NCBI GenBank assembly: GCA_964019425.1
Contig: OZ025808.1
Span: forward strand, 1,054,001-1,118,000
Direction of reading: 5' to 3'
Length of the DNA stretch: 64,000 nucleotides
Source: Flectonema sp. DT1601
Lineage: Eukaryota; Euglenozoa; Diplonemea; Diplonemida; Diplonemidae
The translations under genes and the position numbers were made by a program. Positions 10,387 to 20,943 of the stretch are shown piece by piece; the first letter of the stretch is position 1; the number at the start of each line of letters is the position of its first letter. Below the pieces are notes generated by a model. It saw only the letters and a program-made list of their open reading frames with translations, was not told where the DNA came from and searched no databases.

Positions 10387-12384
10387 ATGGTGATAACAGA
10401 GGCCACCATAACTGGCGGTAAGATACCGGCATGTATACCTGTGATGACTAGAGGAGGGAGTACTGTAGTATGGCAACCAGATGATGATGTTGAGGGTTGC
10501 AATGAATGTTTATCAAAGTTTACAATGATAGTCAGAAGACATCATTGTCGAGTTTGTGGTTTAATATTTTGTGATTCTTGTTGTCCAAAGACTGCTTGTA
10601 CATCAACAGGGTCGTTATCATCATCTGGTAGCAGTGGAATGATTATGGAAAGAACTTGTTATTCTTGTAACAAACTTCCATCACACTACACATCTGTACT
10701 CTCTCTCTGGGAGATTGGATCAGGAAGTTATGGCACAGTTAACGCAGGACTTCTACCTGATGGCAGATGGTGTGCTGTCAAACATTTAAGTGTCAGCGGA
10801 CCTGCCAGAGGTACCGGACATGAGTTCCATAAAGAAATAGACGTCATGAAAACCTTAACACACCCAAATATAGTTCAGTACTTCGGTTCTCACTTAGATG
10901 ATAGTACAGTTGGTACTACTACTTTATATATTTTTATAGAATACGTTTCGGGTGGCTCAATAAGTGAACTTTTACAGAAACTTAACGGCCAACGACTTCC
11001 AGCTTTTGCCTCACAGAAATACTCCAAAGACATCCTCTTAGGACTTCAATACCTTCACAAAAACGGAATAGCACATCGTGATATAAAGTGTCAGAATATA
11101 TTAGTGTCTCCTCAAGGAACTGCTAAGGTTGCTGACTTTGGTAGTGCGTGGAATAAGAAAGCGAAAAGTAAAGTTAGACAGGCTACAACATTCATCGGAA
11201 CTCCACATTGGATGGCACCAGAAGTGTTAATAAACTCAAACAACGACGGCTACGATCCGATGAAGGCTGACATTTGGAGTTTTGCCTGCACCATTGTTGA
11301 GATTCACACTGGTAACCCTGCTTGGCAATCATCTCTTAACCCTATGATGTTGATATTGGAAATTGAAAAAGCATCCGCAACCGCCTGGCCAACCGGATTC
11401 TTAAGAAGCGAACTTCCCACTCAACTAACTGACGTCCTGGCTTATTGTTTTCATAAAGACCCATCAAAGAGATTACCGCTGAAGGAGTTGGGAAAATTTG
11501 ATTTTTTTATAAATGAATCTCCGTACTTTTCGTCAACTGACAGGTGTACTCAGCACCTTAAATTACAAGAATCGAAGGCAACTGATAACTGTTTTCCAGC
11601 ATTGCTGACTGATGGGTCATTTGTGTCTGTGAAACGTATCGTTGAAAGAGTATCAGAGCGGAATCCTCAACCTTATTCAGAACTGTTACGTGAAACGTCT
11701 TTATTAAAAGAAGTTTCTCATGAGAATGTCCATACTATGTATGGATCAAAATTTATTGAATCTTCAGAGGGACTCGAACTGCAGCTTCATCTTGAATTTG
11801 TATCGGGAGGGCCACTCGATAGTTTATTAAGTCGATTCCCAAGAAGGTGTTTACCAGACAGTGTTGTTAGATCATACACTAGACAGTTATTAACTGGATT
11901 GGTTTATCTTCATAAGAAAAGTATTGCTCACAGGAGTTTAACGACAGCGTGTATTTTAATATCTCTTGGAAGTGGTTTAGTCAAAATAAGTAACTTCTCA
12001 GAGGCTACGGATCCTTTCACTCGATCAGCGCGTCAAAAAGCCGTTTCACTGACAGGAGTCCCTCAGTACATCGCACCAGAAATAATTGAAGCTGATGACA
12101 ACGGATATGAACCAATGAAACCAGATATTTGGTCAGTTGGTTGCATAGTTTCAGAAATGCACACTGGTGAGAAACCTTGGCAAGACTACAGCAGTCCATT
12201 AACTGCTCTGCATGCAATCGTTTCATCGAATTCGTGGCCGAATAATATCGATGCTGACCTACTTCCAATCGACTTGGCAGACTTTCTCTCAAATTGCTTT
12301 CAACGAAAACCAGAAAAGAGATCATCAGCCCTTTCATTATTAACTCATCGATACACGTCGTTAAGAATGTCAAGATACGATTAG
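10387..12384 (+). CDS. FYVE finger plus protein kinase plus pseudokinase
   Basis: Encodes 665 residues. I prefer the ATG at 10387 to the one at 10324, because the frame between them is only a 34-nt A run. An N-terminal FYVE zinc finger has W-Q-P-D, R-R-H-H-C-R-V-C-G and paired CxxC motifs, which in this family bind PI3P on endosomes. The first kinase domain (about residues 105-375) has a GSGSYG loop, AVKH lysine, HRDIKCQN catalytic loop, DFG and GTPHWMAPE; the last is typical of STE11/MAP3K-like kinases. The second kinase-like domain (about 395-660) has lost its glycine loop, reads HRS instead of HRD and SNF instead of DFG, yet keeps VKR and an APE-like segment. It is therefore a predicted pseudokinase. 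Likely an endosome-tethered signalling kinase with a regulatory tandem domain. Confidence 0.93.
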   Translation: MVITEATITGGKIPACIPVMTRGGSTVVWQPDDDVEGCNECLSKFTMIVRRHHCRVCGLIFCDSCCPKTACTSTGSLSSSGSSGMIMERTCYSCNKLPSHYTSVLSLWEIGSGSYGTVNAGLLPDGRWCAVKHLSVSGPARGTGHEFHKEIDVMKTLTHPNIVQYFGSHLDDSTVGTTTLYIFIEYVSGGSISELLQKLNGQRLPAFASQKYSKDILLGLQYLHKNGIAHRDIKCQNILVSPQGTAKVADFGSAWNKKAKSKVRQATTFIGTPHWMAPEVLINSNNDGYDPMKADIWSFACTIVEIHTGNPAWQSSLNPMMLILEIEKASATAWPTGFLRSELPTQLTDVLAYCFHKDPSKRLPLKELGKFDFFINESPYFSSTDRCTQHLKLQESKATDNCFPALLTDGSFVSVKRIVERVSERNPQPYSELLRETSLLKEVSHENVHTMYGSKFIESSEGLELQLHLEFVSGGPLDSLLSRFPRRCLPDSVVRSYTRQLLTGLVYLHKKSIAHRSLTTACILISLGSGLVKISNFSEATDPFTRSARQKAVSLTGVPQYIAPEIIEADDNGYEPMKPDIWSVGCIVSEMHTGEKPWQDYSSPLTALHAIVSSNSWPNNIDADLLPIDLADFLSNCFQRKPEKRSSALSLLTHRYTSLRMSRYD

Positions 12385-13274
12385 GATTGTTGTGAGAGAC
12401 TTCTCACTGTTGTTAGAGATGACGTCTTTGTATTACTTTTATTTAGTGAAGGTTAGTGTGTTTTGAACGTGGTACAATACGAATGATTTATGTAATCTTG
12501 CTGCCCCTCGAACTTTTGACGCAGTTGTTAACGAGGGTTTGTCGTTTTTCTTTTTTTGGAAAAAGGAAAGGAATTGTTTGCTGAATGAAGTCGTCATAAA
12601 GCTAGAGGAGGAAAGAAAAGAAAGAAAAAAAAAAAAAAAAACGGCAACGAGAAAGCATCATAAATCCTCACCGTGTTTGAATCTTCTATTCATTCAAGAC
12701 TGTTTGCACAATCGTTTTCCCTATCTTGTGTCATCCATCCTTTATTTTATTTTCTTTAAGTTCGTCTTTGGTGACTCACGTCGTACCAGATTGCAAAAAA
12801 AAGTCTGTGCGGTGTTGTGTTGCCGTTTTTTTTCTTCTTTTCTTTCTTTTTCTATTAGTTTCTTAGTTATGTTTTCTTCCCTGCTTCACGGGCCCCAGCA
12901 GGAAGGTTTTTCTCTCAATCATATGCCCCTCGAAATTATGAATCTGAAGAGTGAAACATTCATAAGTGGCCTTGACGGGATTTGTTTTTTTCAAAAACTA
13001 AATAAATGAATTTATGAATACTCACACCCCCTCTCAGATGTTATTGAATAAACTGGTCATGTCTTTTTGGCATAACTGATTTCATAATAGCTGAGAGTAT
13101 ATTAGTATTAAAAAAAAAAAAAGAAAGAAATCGTTCCGAAACCTGTCAACGGAATACTTGCTCTATAAGTTTATTGTAAAAAAAAGAGTTATTGTTCCTA
13201 ATTCTTTGGTATTCACATCCCTCAAAAAAAAAAAAAAAAACTAAACATAATATTAATCAGGGGCTTAGTAACAT
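12385..13274. other. intergenic, no gene seen
   Basis: 890 nt of AT-rich sequence with A runs near 12630, 13110 and 13225. A 156-codon open frame at 12539-13009 starts on TTG and is mostly Lys, Phe and Ser from homopolymers, so it is not accepted as a gene. Confidence 0.6.
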
Positions 13275-14363
13275 ATGTCACGGGCGAGTAGCGACCACGA
13301 GGAAGCTGAGTTGGTCGCCATTAGGCATGATGAGAAGCAGTTGATTTTAAGTGGGATTGAGATGATGACGAGAAAATCAAGAGAAGCAAGTGTTCAATTG
13401 GAAACATGTCAACATCGTATTGTAAAAGTTGAAGCTGAAGAAGAAAGATATAAAAGAGAACAACAGAGAGCTGCTGAATTAGCGAAAGAAAAAGAATCGG
13501 ATCAACCTCAGCAAACAGAACAAAAACCAATTGAAAAACCCAACGAGAATCCAACAGAAAACAGACGCAGAGGTCCAAAGATGGTCGGATCCTCTGCAGT
13601 TGGAAAACGAATGTTTCAGGGGATGGTTGGCATCTTAACAAAACAAAAAACTCAAAACACTACTTCTAAAGTAGCTGAGCGCAATAAACGACTTCTTGAA
13701 GCTGAAGAACGCGCTGAAGAAGAACAACACAAAGTAACAGCTCTCAGTCGTCAACTAGAACTGAAAGCATTATCGACAACAAAAGATTCCCTCACGGAAC
13801 TTATTCCAAAATACAACACCCAGCGTAGTACACTCTTCGAAACATACTCAGAGATGTTATTGCAAGAAGAAACGTTTGCTTTGACTAATTTCTTACTGAC
13901 GCAGACGAAGCCGGCGATTTATTGGAAACCTGCAAAGCAAACGGCATCGACATCTCGAATAATATCAAATAAGAGAAGTGTTATAGCTGATGATTATCGC
14001 AAATACAGAACCAAGTTGGATGCGACACTAATTGATATACGAGACTCCAGCCTTCACTCTGAAGACGTACCAATAATACCCCGTAGTACTACCCTTAGTC
14101 AGGCTGCAGGTAAGGGTGCTCTTACTCCTCAAAAACCATCAGTTGAAGAGTCTAAAGTAAGTAGTCCTCAAAAGGATGACAACACCAACAACGACACCAT
14201 CGAAGATGATCAGCAGGTCAAGCGACACAAACCCGACAGCGATGTCGATAATTCAAACATTGAGAATAAAGAGGAAGACACTAATGAGAACAGAGAAGAC
14301 AACAGTAATAACAAAGTAGACAACAGTGACGGCAACTCAAGCGAAAAGATGGACGAGTCTTAA
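13275..14363 (+). CDS. PNN: pinin (pinin/SDK/memA domain protein)
   Basis: Encodes 362 residues. The central region (about 100-225) matches the pinin/SDK/memA domain: a basic entry RRRGPK, then a G-K-R-M-F-x-G-M-V-G-I-L-x-K segment equivalent to the RRxFGxLMGTLQKF core of animal pinin. A long charged coiled coil and a closing TKPAIYWKP follow, equivalent to TKPHLFYIP. The N-terminal part is an acidic/basic coiled coil and the C-terminal third is low-complexity Asp/Asn/Ser/Glu. Pinin is a nuclear-speckle protein that associates with the exon-junction/PSAP complex and splicing factors. Its presence agrees with the introns seen in this window. Family call from motif order; moderately high confidence. 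Confidence 0.82.
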   Translation: MSRASSDHEEAELVAIRHDEKQLILSGIEMMTRKSREASVQLETCQHRIVKVEAEEERYKREQQRAAELAKEKESDQPQQTEQKPIEKPNENPTENRRRGPKMVGSSAVGKRMFQGMVGILTKQKTQNTTSKVAERNKRLLEAEERAEEEQHKVTALSRQLELKALSTTKDSLTELIPKYNTQRSTLFETYSEMLLQEETFALTNFLLTQTKPAIYWKPAKQTASTSRIISNKRSVIADDYRKYRTKLDATLIDIRDSSLHSEDVPIIPRSTTLSQAAGKGALTPQKPSVEESKVSSPQKDDNTNNDTIEDDQQVKRHKPDSDVDNSNIENKEEDTNENREDNSNNKVDNSDGNSSEKMDES

Positions 14364-14903
14364 TATTTTATCTCGACACCACAAGTATGAACCATTCCCA
14401 TAAGAAGACGTCTACGATGTAGTGAAAAGCAAATACTGCTTTTATCACTTAGTAATTACCCGAAATAGGAGAATGGGAGGGGGAAGAGGGGGGAGGGGAG
14501 GGGGGGGTCGATAACATAACTTTTTGTCGAATTTAAAAAAGCTTAAAACCCCCACTTTTTTTTTTTTTCAAAAAAAAAAAAAAAAAGAAAAAGTTTAAAA
14601 AATAATAAAATCCCCCCCAATGCGCAATGTTCGCAAAAATCGAGCAACAGTAAGACAACAAACACAACATGAACAAGTTAGCATTCTGAGTATCGATATT
14701 GTTCCAACAGAGTTATCCCTTCTGAGGGGAGAGTGTTGAGTTTATTGTACAGCCATTCTTAATACATAATACACGTAATTAATTCATCTGTTTAATCCTC
14801 AGTGATCGGAAGACAAGAAACTATGACTGCATTATTATAAGAAGCAAAATAACTCATTTTGTAAACCGTCTTAGTTAACATCATTCAACAGCTAACAGTA
14901 AAC
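14364..14903. other. intergenic with a G-rich tract
   Basis: 540 nt. Contains a G-rich run at about 14474-14508 with several blocks of 3-7 G separated by single A or short A-rich spacers (potential G-quadruplex on the + strand). T and A runs follow at about 14558-14590. Acceptors AACAG at 14891 and 14898 precede the next start. Confidence 0.6.
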
Positions 14904-17009
14904 ATGTTCAGAATCACCAGATTCAACCGTGCTGGGAAGACATTGTACGATAAAGTATTCCGTGATCACATTGTAGATGAAAGTGATGGTAATACATTGA
15001 TTTACATTGATAGACATTTGATTCATGAAGTCACTAGTCCTCAAGCATTCGAAGGACTGGAAATGATGGGAAGAGAGATCCGCAGAAAAGACCTCGCAAT
15101 GGTTACAGAGGACCACAACGTCTCAACAGCAAAAAACAGGCTGTTGGGAGAAATTAAAAACCCGGAGTCAAGGCAACAATGTGAAGCTTTGAGAGACAAT
15201 GTCAAAAAACATAATTTAATGTTTTTTGATACTGCTGATGCCAGGCAGGGAATCGTTCACGTTATTGGACCAGAACAAGGATTTACTCTCCCGGGTATGA
15301 CTGTTGTTTGTGGTGATTCTCACACATCAACTCACGGAGCCTTTGGATGCCTAGCCTTTGGGATTGGAACATCTGAAGTAGAGCATGTATTAGCAACACA
15401 AACCCTTCCTCAAGGTAAGGCTAAAAACATGAAAGTATCAGTTCAAGGACCACTCCCAAATGGAGTAACTGCCAAAGACGTAGCCCTTCACATAATCGGA
15501 AAGATCGGAACTGCCGGAGGTACTGGTCACGTAATTGAGTACTGCGGCTCAACTATAACTGGGTTAACAATGGAAGGTAGAATGACTTTATGCAACATGG
15601 CGATTGAAGCTGGTGCCCGTGCAGGAATGATCGCCCCAGATTCAACTACTTTTAATTACGTCAAGAATCGTCCGCTGTCACCAAGTGGTGAAGTTTGGGA
15701 GAAGGCTGTAGCGTACTGGTCATCATTAAAAAGTGATCCTGATGCTGAGTACGATTGTGTTATTGAAATTAATGCGGAGGATATCGCACCTCAGATCACT
15801 TGGGGAACATCACCAGAAATGGTAGTCTCTGTGACTGGAACTATTCCAAAAGAATCTGATGGAAGTACTCCAGAGCTATCTCAAGCAATTGAGCGTTCCC
15901 TAACTTACATGGGACTCAAAGGTGGTACAGAAATTGAAGGACTTCCTGTTGATAAAGTTTTCATTGGAAGTTGTACCAACGCACGAATTGAAGACCTACG
16001 CGCTGCAGCAGAAGTTGCTGAAGGAAGTCAAGTAGCATCAACTATTAAAGTTGCAATGGTTGTTCCTGGATCAGGTCTTGTTAAACAACAAGCAGAGAAG
16101 GAAGGACTTGATAAGGTTTTTATCGATGCTGGTTTTGACTGGAGAGAACCTGGATGTAGTATGTGCCTTGCGATGAATGAAGACAGACTTGAACCTAATG
16201 AAAGATGCGTATCAACCAGTAACAGGAACTTCGAAGGCAGACAGGGATCGAAGGGAAGAACTCACTTAGCAAGTCCAGCCATGGCAGCAGCAGCAGCTGT
16301 AAGAGGATGTATTACTGATGTTCGTACTTTACAAAAACAGCGTAGAATGTACTCTTCTCCTGCTGTTAATCAAAAAGCATTTGTGAAGCACCACGGAATC
16401 GCTGCACCTATTCCAAGAATCAATATCGATACTGATATTATTATTCCAAAGAATCACTTGAAAACTATCAAACGTACTGGTCTTGGTATCCACGCCTTTG
16501 AACCAGTTCGCTATCATATTAATGAGAAAACTGGTGAGCGTACACCTGATGAGTCATTCATACTCAATGACTCGCATTACAAGAATTCATCTGTTTTAGT
16601 TTGTGGTGATAATTTCGGTTGTGGAAGTAGTAGAGAACATGCTCCATGGGCTTTACATGACTTTGGAATCAGGTGCGTTATCAGCACATCATTCGCAGAC
16701 ATCTTCTTTAACAACTGTTTCAAGAATGGAATACTACCAATTATTCTTCCGGTAGCAGATCGTGATGCCATTATGAAGTGTGTGTCTGAACCTGAGAACT
16801 CAGCTGTTACTATTGATCTTCCAAACCAGCAAGTTACATTTGGGGGTAAGACAATATCATTTAACATCGCTGCAAATAGAAAACACCATTTAGTCAATGG
16901 ACTTGATGATATTCAGTTAACACTTCAAAAGAGTGACAAGATTGAAGCTTATGAAAAAATGATTGACGCAGAGCGTCCTTGGGTGTCACTCAGGGCAAGC
17001 CAAGCATAA
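14904..17009 (+). CDS. LEU1: 3-isopropylmalate dehydratase, fused large (LeuC) and small (LeuD) subunits
   Basis: Encodes 701 residues. Converts 2-isopropylmalate to 3-isopropylmalate in leucine synthesis. Residues about 10-475 are the aconitase-type LeuC domain, with [13 protein letters not shown], the [17 protein letters not shown] block and three cluster cysteines (C357 in [15 protein letters not shown]418 and C421 in [10 protein letters not shown]) that bind the 4Fe-4S cluster. Residues about 490-700 are the LeuD swivel domain, with IDTDIIIPK and the substrate-binding [13 protein letters not shown]. All key residues are present and length matches fungal LEU1-type fusions. Sequence blocks look close to bacterial LeuC. 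The N-terminus is short and Arg/Phe-containing; a mitochondrial signal is possible but unclear. The pathway is absent from animals and most parasites. Confidence 0.97.
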   Translation: MFRITRFNRAGKTLYDKVFRDHIVDESDGNTLIYIDRHLIHEVTSPQAFEGLEMMGREIRRKDLAMVTEDHNVSTAKNRLLGEIKNPESRQQCEALRDNVKKHNLMFFDTADARQGIVHVIGPEQGFTLPGMTVVCGDSHTSTHGAFGCLAFGIGTSEVEHVLATQTLPQGKAKNMKVSVQGPLPNGVTAKDVALHIIGKIGTAGGTGHVIEYCGSTITGLTMEGRMTLCNMAIEAGARAGMIAPDSTTFNYVKNRPLSPSGEVWEKAVAYWSSLKSDPDAEYDCVIEINAEDIAPQITWGTSPEMVVSVTGTIPKESDGSTPELSQAIERSLTYMGLKGGTEIEGLPVDKVFIGSCTNARIEDLRAAAEVAEGSQVASTIKVAMVVPGSGLVKQQAEKEGLDKVFIDAGFDWREPGCSMCLAMNEDRLEPNERCVSTSNRNFEGRQGSKGRTHLASPAMAAAAAVRGCITDVRTLQKQRRMYSSPAVNQKAFVKHHGIAAPIPRINIDTDIIIPKNHLKTIKRTGLGIHAFEPVRYHINEKTGERTPDESFILNDSHYKNSSVLVCGDNFGCGSSREHAPWALHDFGIRCVISTSFADIFFNNCFKNGILPIILPVADRDAIMKCVSEPENSAVTIDLPNQQVTFGGKTISFNIAANRKHHLVNGLDDIQLTLQKSDKIEAYEKMIDAERPWVSLRASQA

Positions 17010-18339
17010 AATAACACGTGAAATCTAAAAGTAATGCATAATTCAAAAGCTTGGTTTAAAAAATTGTTTTCCACACTGCTAAGCCATGTTATCGCAACGC
17101 TTTACTGTAAATCAATAATTTTTTTTTCTTTTTTCCACGATTACTTAAACAGCTCCATGTGGGAAAAAAAAAAATACTACTTTTTTTTTTTGTTTTTTTT
17201 GTTATACCTTTTCAAAGGCAATAAAAGAATTTGTGCGCTTCTTATACTGCTAACAGTCATTCGCCTTGAGGAAGCTGCCGGTTCTTTTTGGTTTTCCCCT
17301 CCCGTCAACTTCCTGAAGTTGGTATGTAGTCCTGTGAGGGTAGTTGTTCTATGTTTTCATATCTGAAATTCTTTTTTTTTTTTTTGCGGTTCACTGCCCT
17401 TCTTTGCCTTGCAGGGATTATGTATCCCTGTTCAGGTTTGATGTGGTTGTCGTATTTTGTGATGGGCGGTTCTTAGCCTATTAGCTATTTTTTTCTTTTT
17501 GTTCAGCGTGTGCTTTTTCTTTTTTTTTTTTTTTTTGTTACAAAAAAAAAAGACGCGGGAAAAAAAAAAAAATTACCGGCACGAATATCTTTTTTTTCCC
17601 CCTTTTTTTGTAGTTTTAATTATTATTCGATAGCTGTGTTTTTTTTCAACCCCTGTCTATATAGTGGCCGCCCTGCCATGTTCTCTCCGACGTACGTGTG
17701 CTGCAGGTCGATTTCGCCGCAGCCTGCTCATGTCTTTCACTCACCCCTTAGAATAAGCTGAAAAAATAACTAAATGATTAACCGCTTGGAGAAAAGAAAA
17801 AAAAACTTTCTCTTGTCTGAAGATATTTCCTTTTTTTTTTTTTTTTGTTTATTTTTTTTAAAAAAATTTCCCCCTCTTTTGAATTGAGCTTGTCCAGTGA
17901 AAACGTTAAATAGCAAGCTGTCTTATTTTTTTTATATTTTTAAGAAAAAGAAATGGAGCAGAAAAAAAAAAAAAAACTTGTAGCGAAACACTAAACGGGT
18001 TGTTTTGCTGTTCGTGTAATTCAAAAAGGAAGAACCAGAAACATTTAAAAAAAAAAAAAAAAAAAAATGTTGGACGATGTCACTGCCCAGGTTTTTACAT
18101 CTTGTGATGGTGTGCTTAATATTGACTAATGGTTATTTTAATATTTATATCATTTCTGTTTACAGGTTACTTACAAGTTATAAGGGAGATTCTTTTTTCC
18201 AATGCATTTTATTTGTAAGACATAATCCCATTACATTATTTAAACCTCCCGAAAACCAGTATTTGGGTGTGGTCGTTTTTTGTAACGATCTCACCACAGA
18301 GCTGTGGTTGTTTCAACCTGATTCAACTTACGCTTAAAG
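17010..18339. other. intergenic, poly-T/poly-A rich
   Basis: 1.33 kb with many T runs (17371, 17520, 17829) and A runs (17160, 17560, 17960, 18047). Small open frames here are homopolymer artefacts. TTTCTGTTTACAG near 18165 and CTCACCACAG near 18300 are possible acceptors for the next gene. Confidence 0.55.
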
Positions 18340-20943
18340 ATGGAAGGCCTCCTGGCAATGCTTCACGATAAACTACTTCGGCACCTTCTCGTTGAGTCAG
18401 ATACAAGAATAGAAGAAGTGCGTAAGATATCAATATTTATTGCGAGCTCAGTCATGTTATTTGTTGGAATAGTTTGCTTGGCAGTTTCTGACCTCACTCT
18501 GGATGTCTACTCCCCAGTCGGAGTTGGGATTGGGATCATTACAGGTGGTATCTGGCTTGGATTCCTACTATTGAAAAAAGAAATGCCGCGAACGATGATC
18601 GAAATATTTGTTGGGTTAACAACTGTTAGTATTATTTTAATGGATTTTAGTAGTATGGAAACTATTGCAGAGAGACGTTGGCCATTCTTTTTGTTATTAT
18701 CAGATTTGTTGGTTGTAACTGGCTGTCGGGTAGCAATAATCAAATCTGTGATTGTGTTTGTGACGCTGTGGCTCCTCCTGCAGATGATTGAATCTGTTTG
18801 GAGAGTCGGAGTATTTGATATTTCCGGAACATCATCTTCCTCAGACAGACGAGAGATTGCATGTTGTCAAGACCCACCTTGTGAACTATCTGGTATCTCT
18901 GGAGCAAGAGGATTTGTTATTGCAATCATTTTATTATACACAAATCATTTCGTCCTTCACATCATAACATTCTCAGTTATGAGAGAGCATGATTCAGTTA
19001 AAGAATCAGTTAAGCTTTGTCATTCTTTATTATCATCGTTACTACGATTTGATCTTGAGCACGCAGGAAAGATAATCTCATCCGCTCCTAAAAGTGATAT
19101 GAAAACTGTTGCTTCTCGTCTAGTCAGCACACTCAGATTATATCGACCTCACGTATCAGAACCATTATTTGAGTATACTGAAGGTAGCCGATGGGAGCCT
19201 GCTATATGTAAAGAACCTCCTGGTTCAGACCTCGGTAGTGTAGCCATTGCCGTCTGTCAAATAGCTCAAAGCGATGCCTTGTGGAAATCTGCTCATAAAG
19301 GAATGAAATATGCCACTAGAACATACGCTGAAATAGTTAGAGAATGTATTGATCGATATCAAGGGTATGAAAGTAAGTCGGTTGGGGATTCTTTTTTAGT
19401 TAGTTTTCCCAATGTTATAGATGCTTGTAATTTTTCATTGGGAGTTCAAGAACGACTCATGGAACAAGAATGGCCACACTCACTAACAACACTAAAGTGG
19501 TGTAGATGCGTTCCAGATATTTGGAACGGACCGAGAGTGAAGATAGGGATCCATGTAGGGGGAGTTAAGGCAACTGCTAACGGCACAACAAGCAGGTTTG
19601 ATTATAGCGGTGAAGCAGTATTGAAAGCAGCAAGACTTTCTTCTGTTGCTGTTCCTGGTTCAGTTGCAATATCTGAAGAAGTGATATCAGTAATAAGAAG
19701 GAGGAAACCAGGTGATGACTGTGACGGAATGGATTTCGAGTCTATAAACAATCCTATTGTACTTTCTATGGGATCTGTTGACCTAAAAGGTTTCCCAGAG
19801 TCTTATGTTTCTCTTCTCATACCGCAGCATATGCGAGGTCGGAAAGAACCAATCAAATCACAATTAGAAAAGTTAACATCACCTCATGAAACAGATCCAT
19901 CTGACGATCACGTAGTTGAAATGCAACAACGACCTCGAGACAGTTATGATAGTATTGTTGAGAATGTTGCGAGAATGTCATGTTTTGAAGGCAATCTAAT
20001 GTCAATTGATGTTTTACCTCCTCAGTTTTTAAAAGAAAGATTAGAAAGAATTCCATCAGCTACATCAGCTCATGTCATAATCTCAATGTGTAGTGACATC
20101 ACAGATCCACTTAGAGAGACTCCCCTCTCAACTATGAATGAGTTAATCGGAAGAGTTCTTCACTGCGCAGAACAATCTGAAGGAATCCCATTAGGGGTTG
20201 TGTCAACAACTGTATCGGTTGTTTGGAATGCTATTCGAAGATGTAATTTACATCAACAAAAAGCTGTCAGATTCAATCACTTGTTATATAATACGTTCAG
20301 AGAAGTAATCCCTGACACCCCTCCTGTTTCTATTCATGTTGGTATCGCAACAGGAACAGTACTATCAGGTATTATTGGAACCTCATCACAGAAGTATGTA
20401 AGTGCTGCTGGGTCGTGTGTTGATTTATCCGGCATGCTTGCTCTGTCAGCAGTTGACTTGGCATGCTTTTCTCTCATAGCCTCCCTTCCTAATCACCCGA
20501 GTCCGGTATTGGACGCTTCATTAATACCATTCTTAAGACCTGTAGACACTTGGGAAATTCATGAGTCAGCTAGAAAAGTAACCATTTATGAAATCCATGC
20601 TGACAATCTCTCTCGTTGTAGTGTTAATACTCTCGTACAGTTGGAGGCAGTGTCGGATTCTCCGACTGAACCGACTGAAAAAGTAAAACAAAGTAAAGAG
20701 TTTGTTTCTGATAATCCTGGATTGGTATCACCATCAGAATCAGAACCATCAATATCACAACAGTTATCACATCAAGACACAACACCTCAATTAGAATGGG
20801 GATGGTCATCTTCATATATCGAAGCCTTTAATGCAGGTGACCATCAATTAATAACTGAAAAGTGTCCAAACGATCGTACTGCTGTTGAAGTATCAAGATT
20901 TCTAGCACATGGAACACACTTACGACTTCCTCTTAGGATCTGA
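18340..20943 (+). CDS. multipass membrane protein with two degenerate class III nucleotide cyclase domains
   Basis: Encodes 867 residues. About six hydrophobic segments occupy residues 28-220, followed by a short helical linker. A first class III cyclase homology domain (about 275-470) keeps the family layout: Y-E-x-K-S-V-G-D-S-F-L, W-N-G-x-R-V-K-I-G-I-H-V-G, then F-D-Y-S-G and an A-A-R helix. The first metal Asp of the usual FTDI motif is replaced (AVCQIAQSDALW). A second, weaker cyclase-like domain (about 570-740) keeps VSIHVGIATGTVLSGIIG but lost the other signatures. The tail is Ser/Glu/Gln-rich. The WNGxRVxxGIH pattern is shared with kinetoplastid and some other protist adenylyl cyclases. 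Catalysis is doubtful; it may be a regulatory or receptor paralogue. Confidence 0.85.
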   Translation: MEGLLAMLHDKLLRHLLVESDTRIEEVRKISIFIASSVMLFVGIVCLAVSDLTLDVYSPVGVGIGIITGGIWLGFLLLKKEMPRTMIEIFVGLTTVSIILMDFSSMETIAERRWPFFLLLSDLLVVTGCRVAIIKSVIVFVTLWLLLQMIESVWRVGVFDISGTSSSSDRREIACCQDPPCELSGISGARGFVIAIILLYTNHFVLHIITFSVMREHDSVKESVKLCHSLLSSLLRFDLEHAGKIISSAPKSDMKTVASRLVSTLRLYRPHVSEPLFEYTEGSRWEPAICKEPPGSDLGSVAIAVCQIAQSDALWKSAHKGMKYATRTYAEIVRECIDRYQGYESKSVGDSFLVSFPNVIDACNFSLGVQERLMEQEWPHSLTTLKWCRCVPDIWNGPRVKIGIHVGGVKATANGTTSRFDYSGEAVLKAARLSSVAVPGSVAISEEVISVIRRRKPGDDCDGMDFESINNPIVLSMGSVDLKGFPESYVSLLIPQHMRGRKEPIKSQLEKLTSPHETDPSDDHVVEMQQRPRDSYDSIVENVARMSCFEGNLMSIDVLPPQFLKERLERIPSATSAHVIISMCSDITDPLRETPLSTMNELIGRVLHCAEQSEGIPLGVVSTTVSVVWNAIRRCNLHQQKAVRFNHLLYNTFREVIPDTPPVSIHVGIATGTVLSGIIGTSSQKYVSAAGSCVDLSGMLALSAVDLACFSLIASLPNHPSPVLDASLIPFLRPVDTWEIHESARKVTIYEIHADNLSRCSVNTLVQLEAVSDSPTEPTEKVKQSKEFVSDNPGLVSPSESEPSISQQLSHQDTTPQLEWGWSSSYIEAFNAGDHQLITEKCPNDRTAVEVSRFLAHGTHLRLPLRI

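Noticed and set aside
12539-13009. 156-codon open frame between the kinase and pinin genes
   Set aside because: Starts on TTG, made largely of homopolymer-derived Lys/Phe/Ser runs, no domain or acceptor support.
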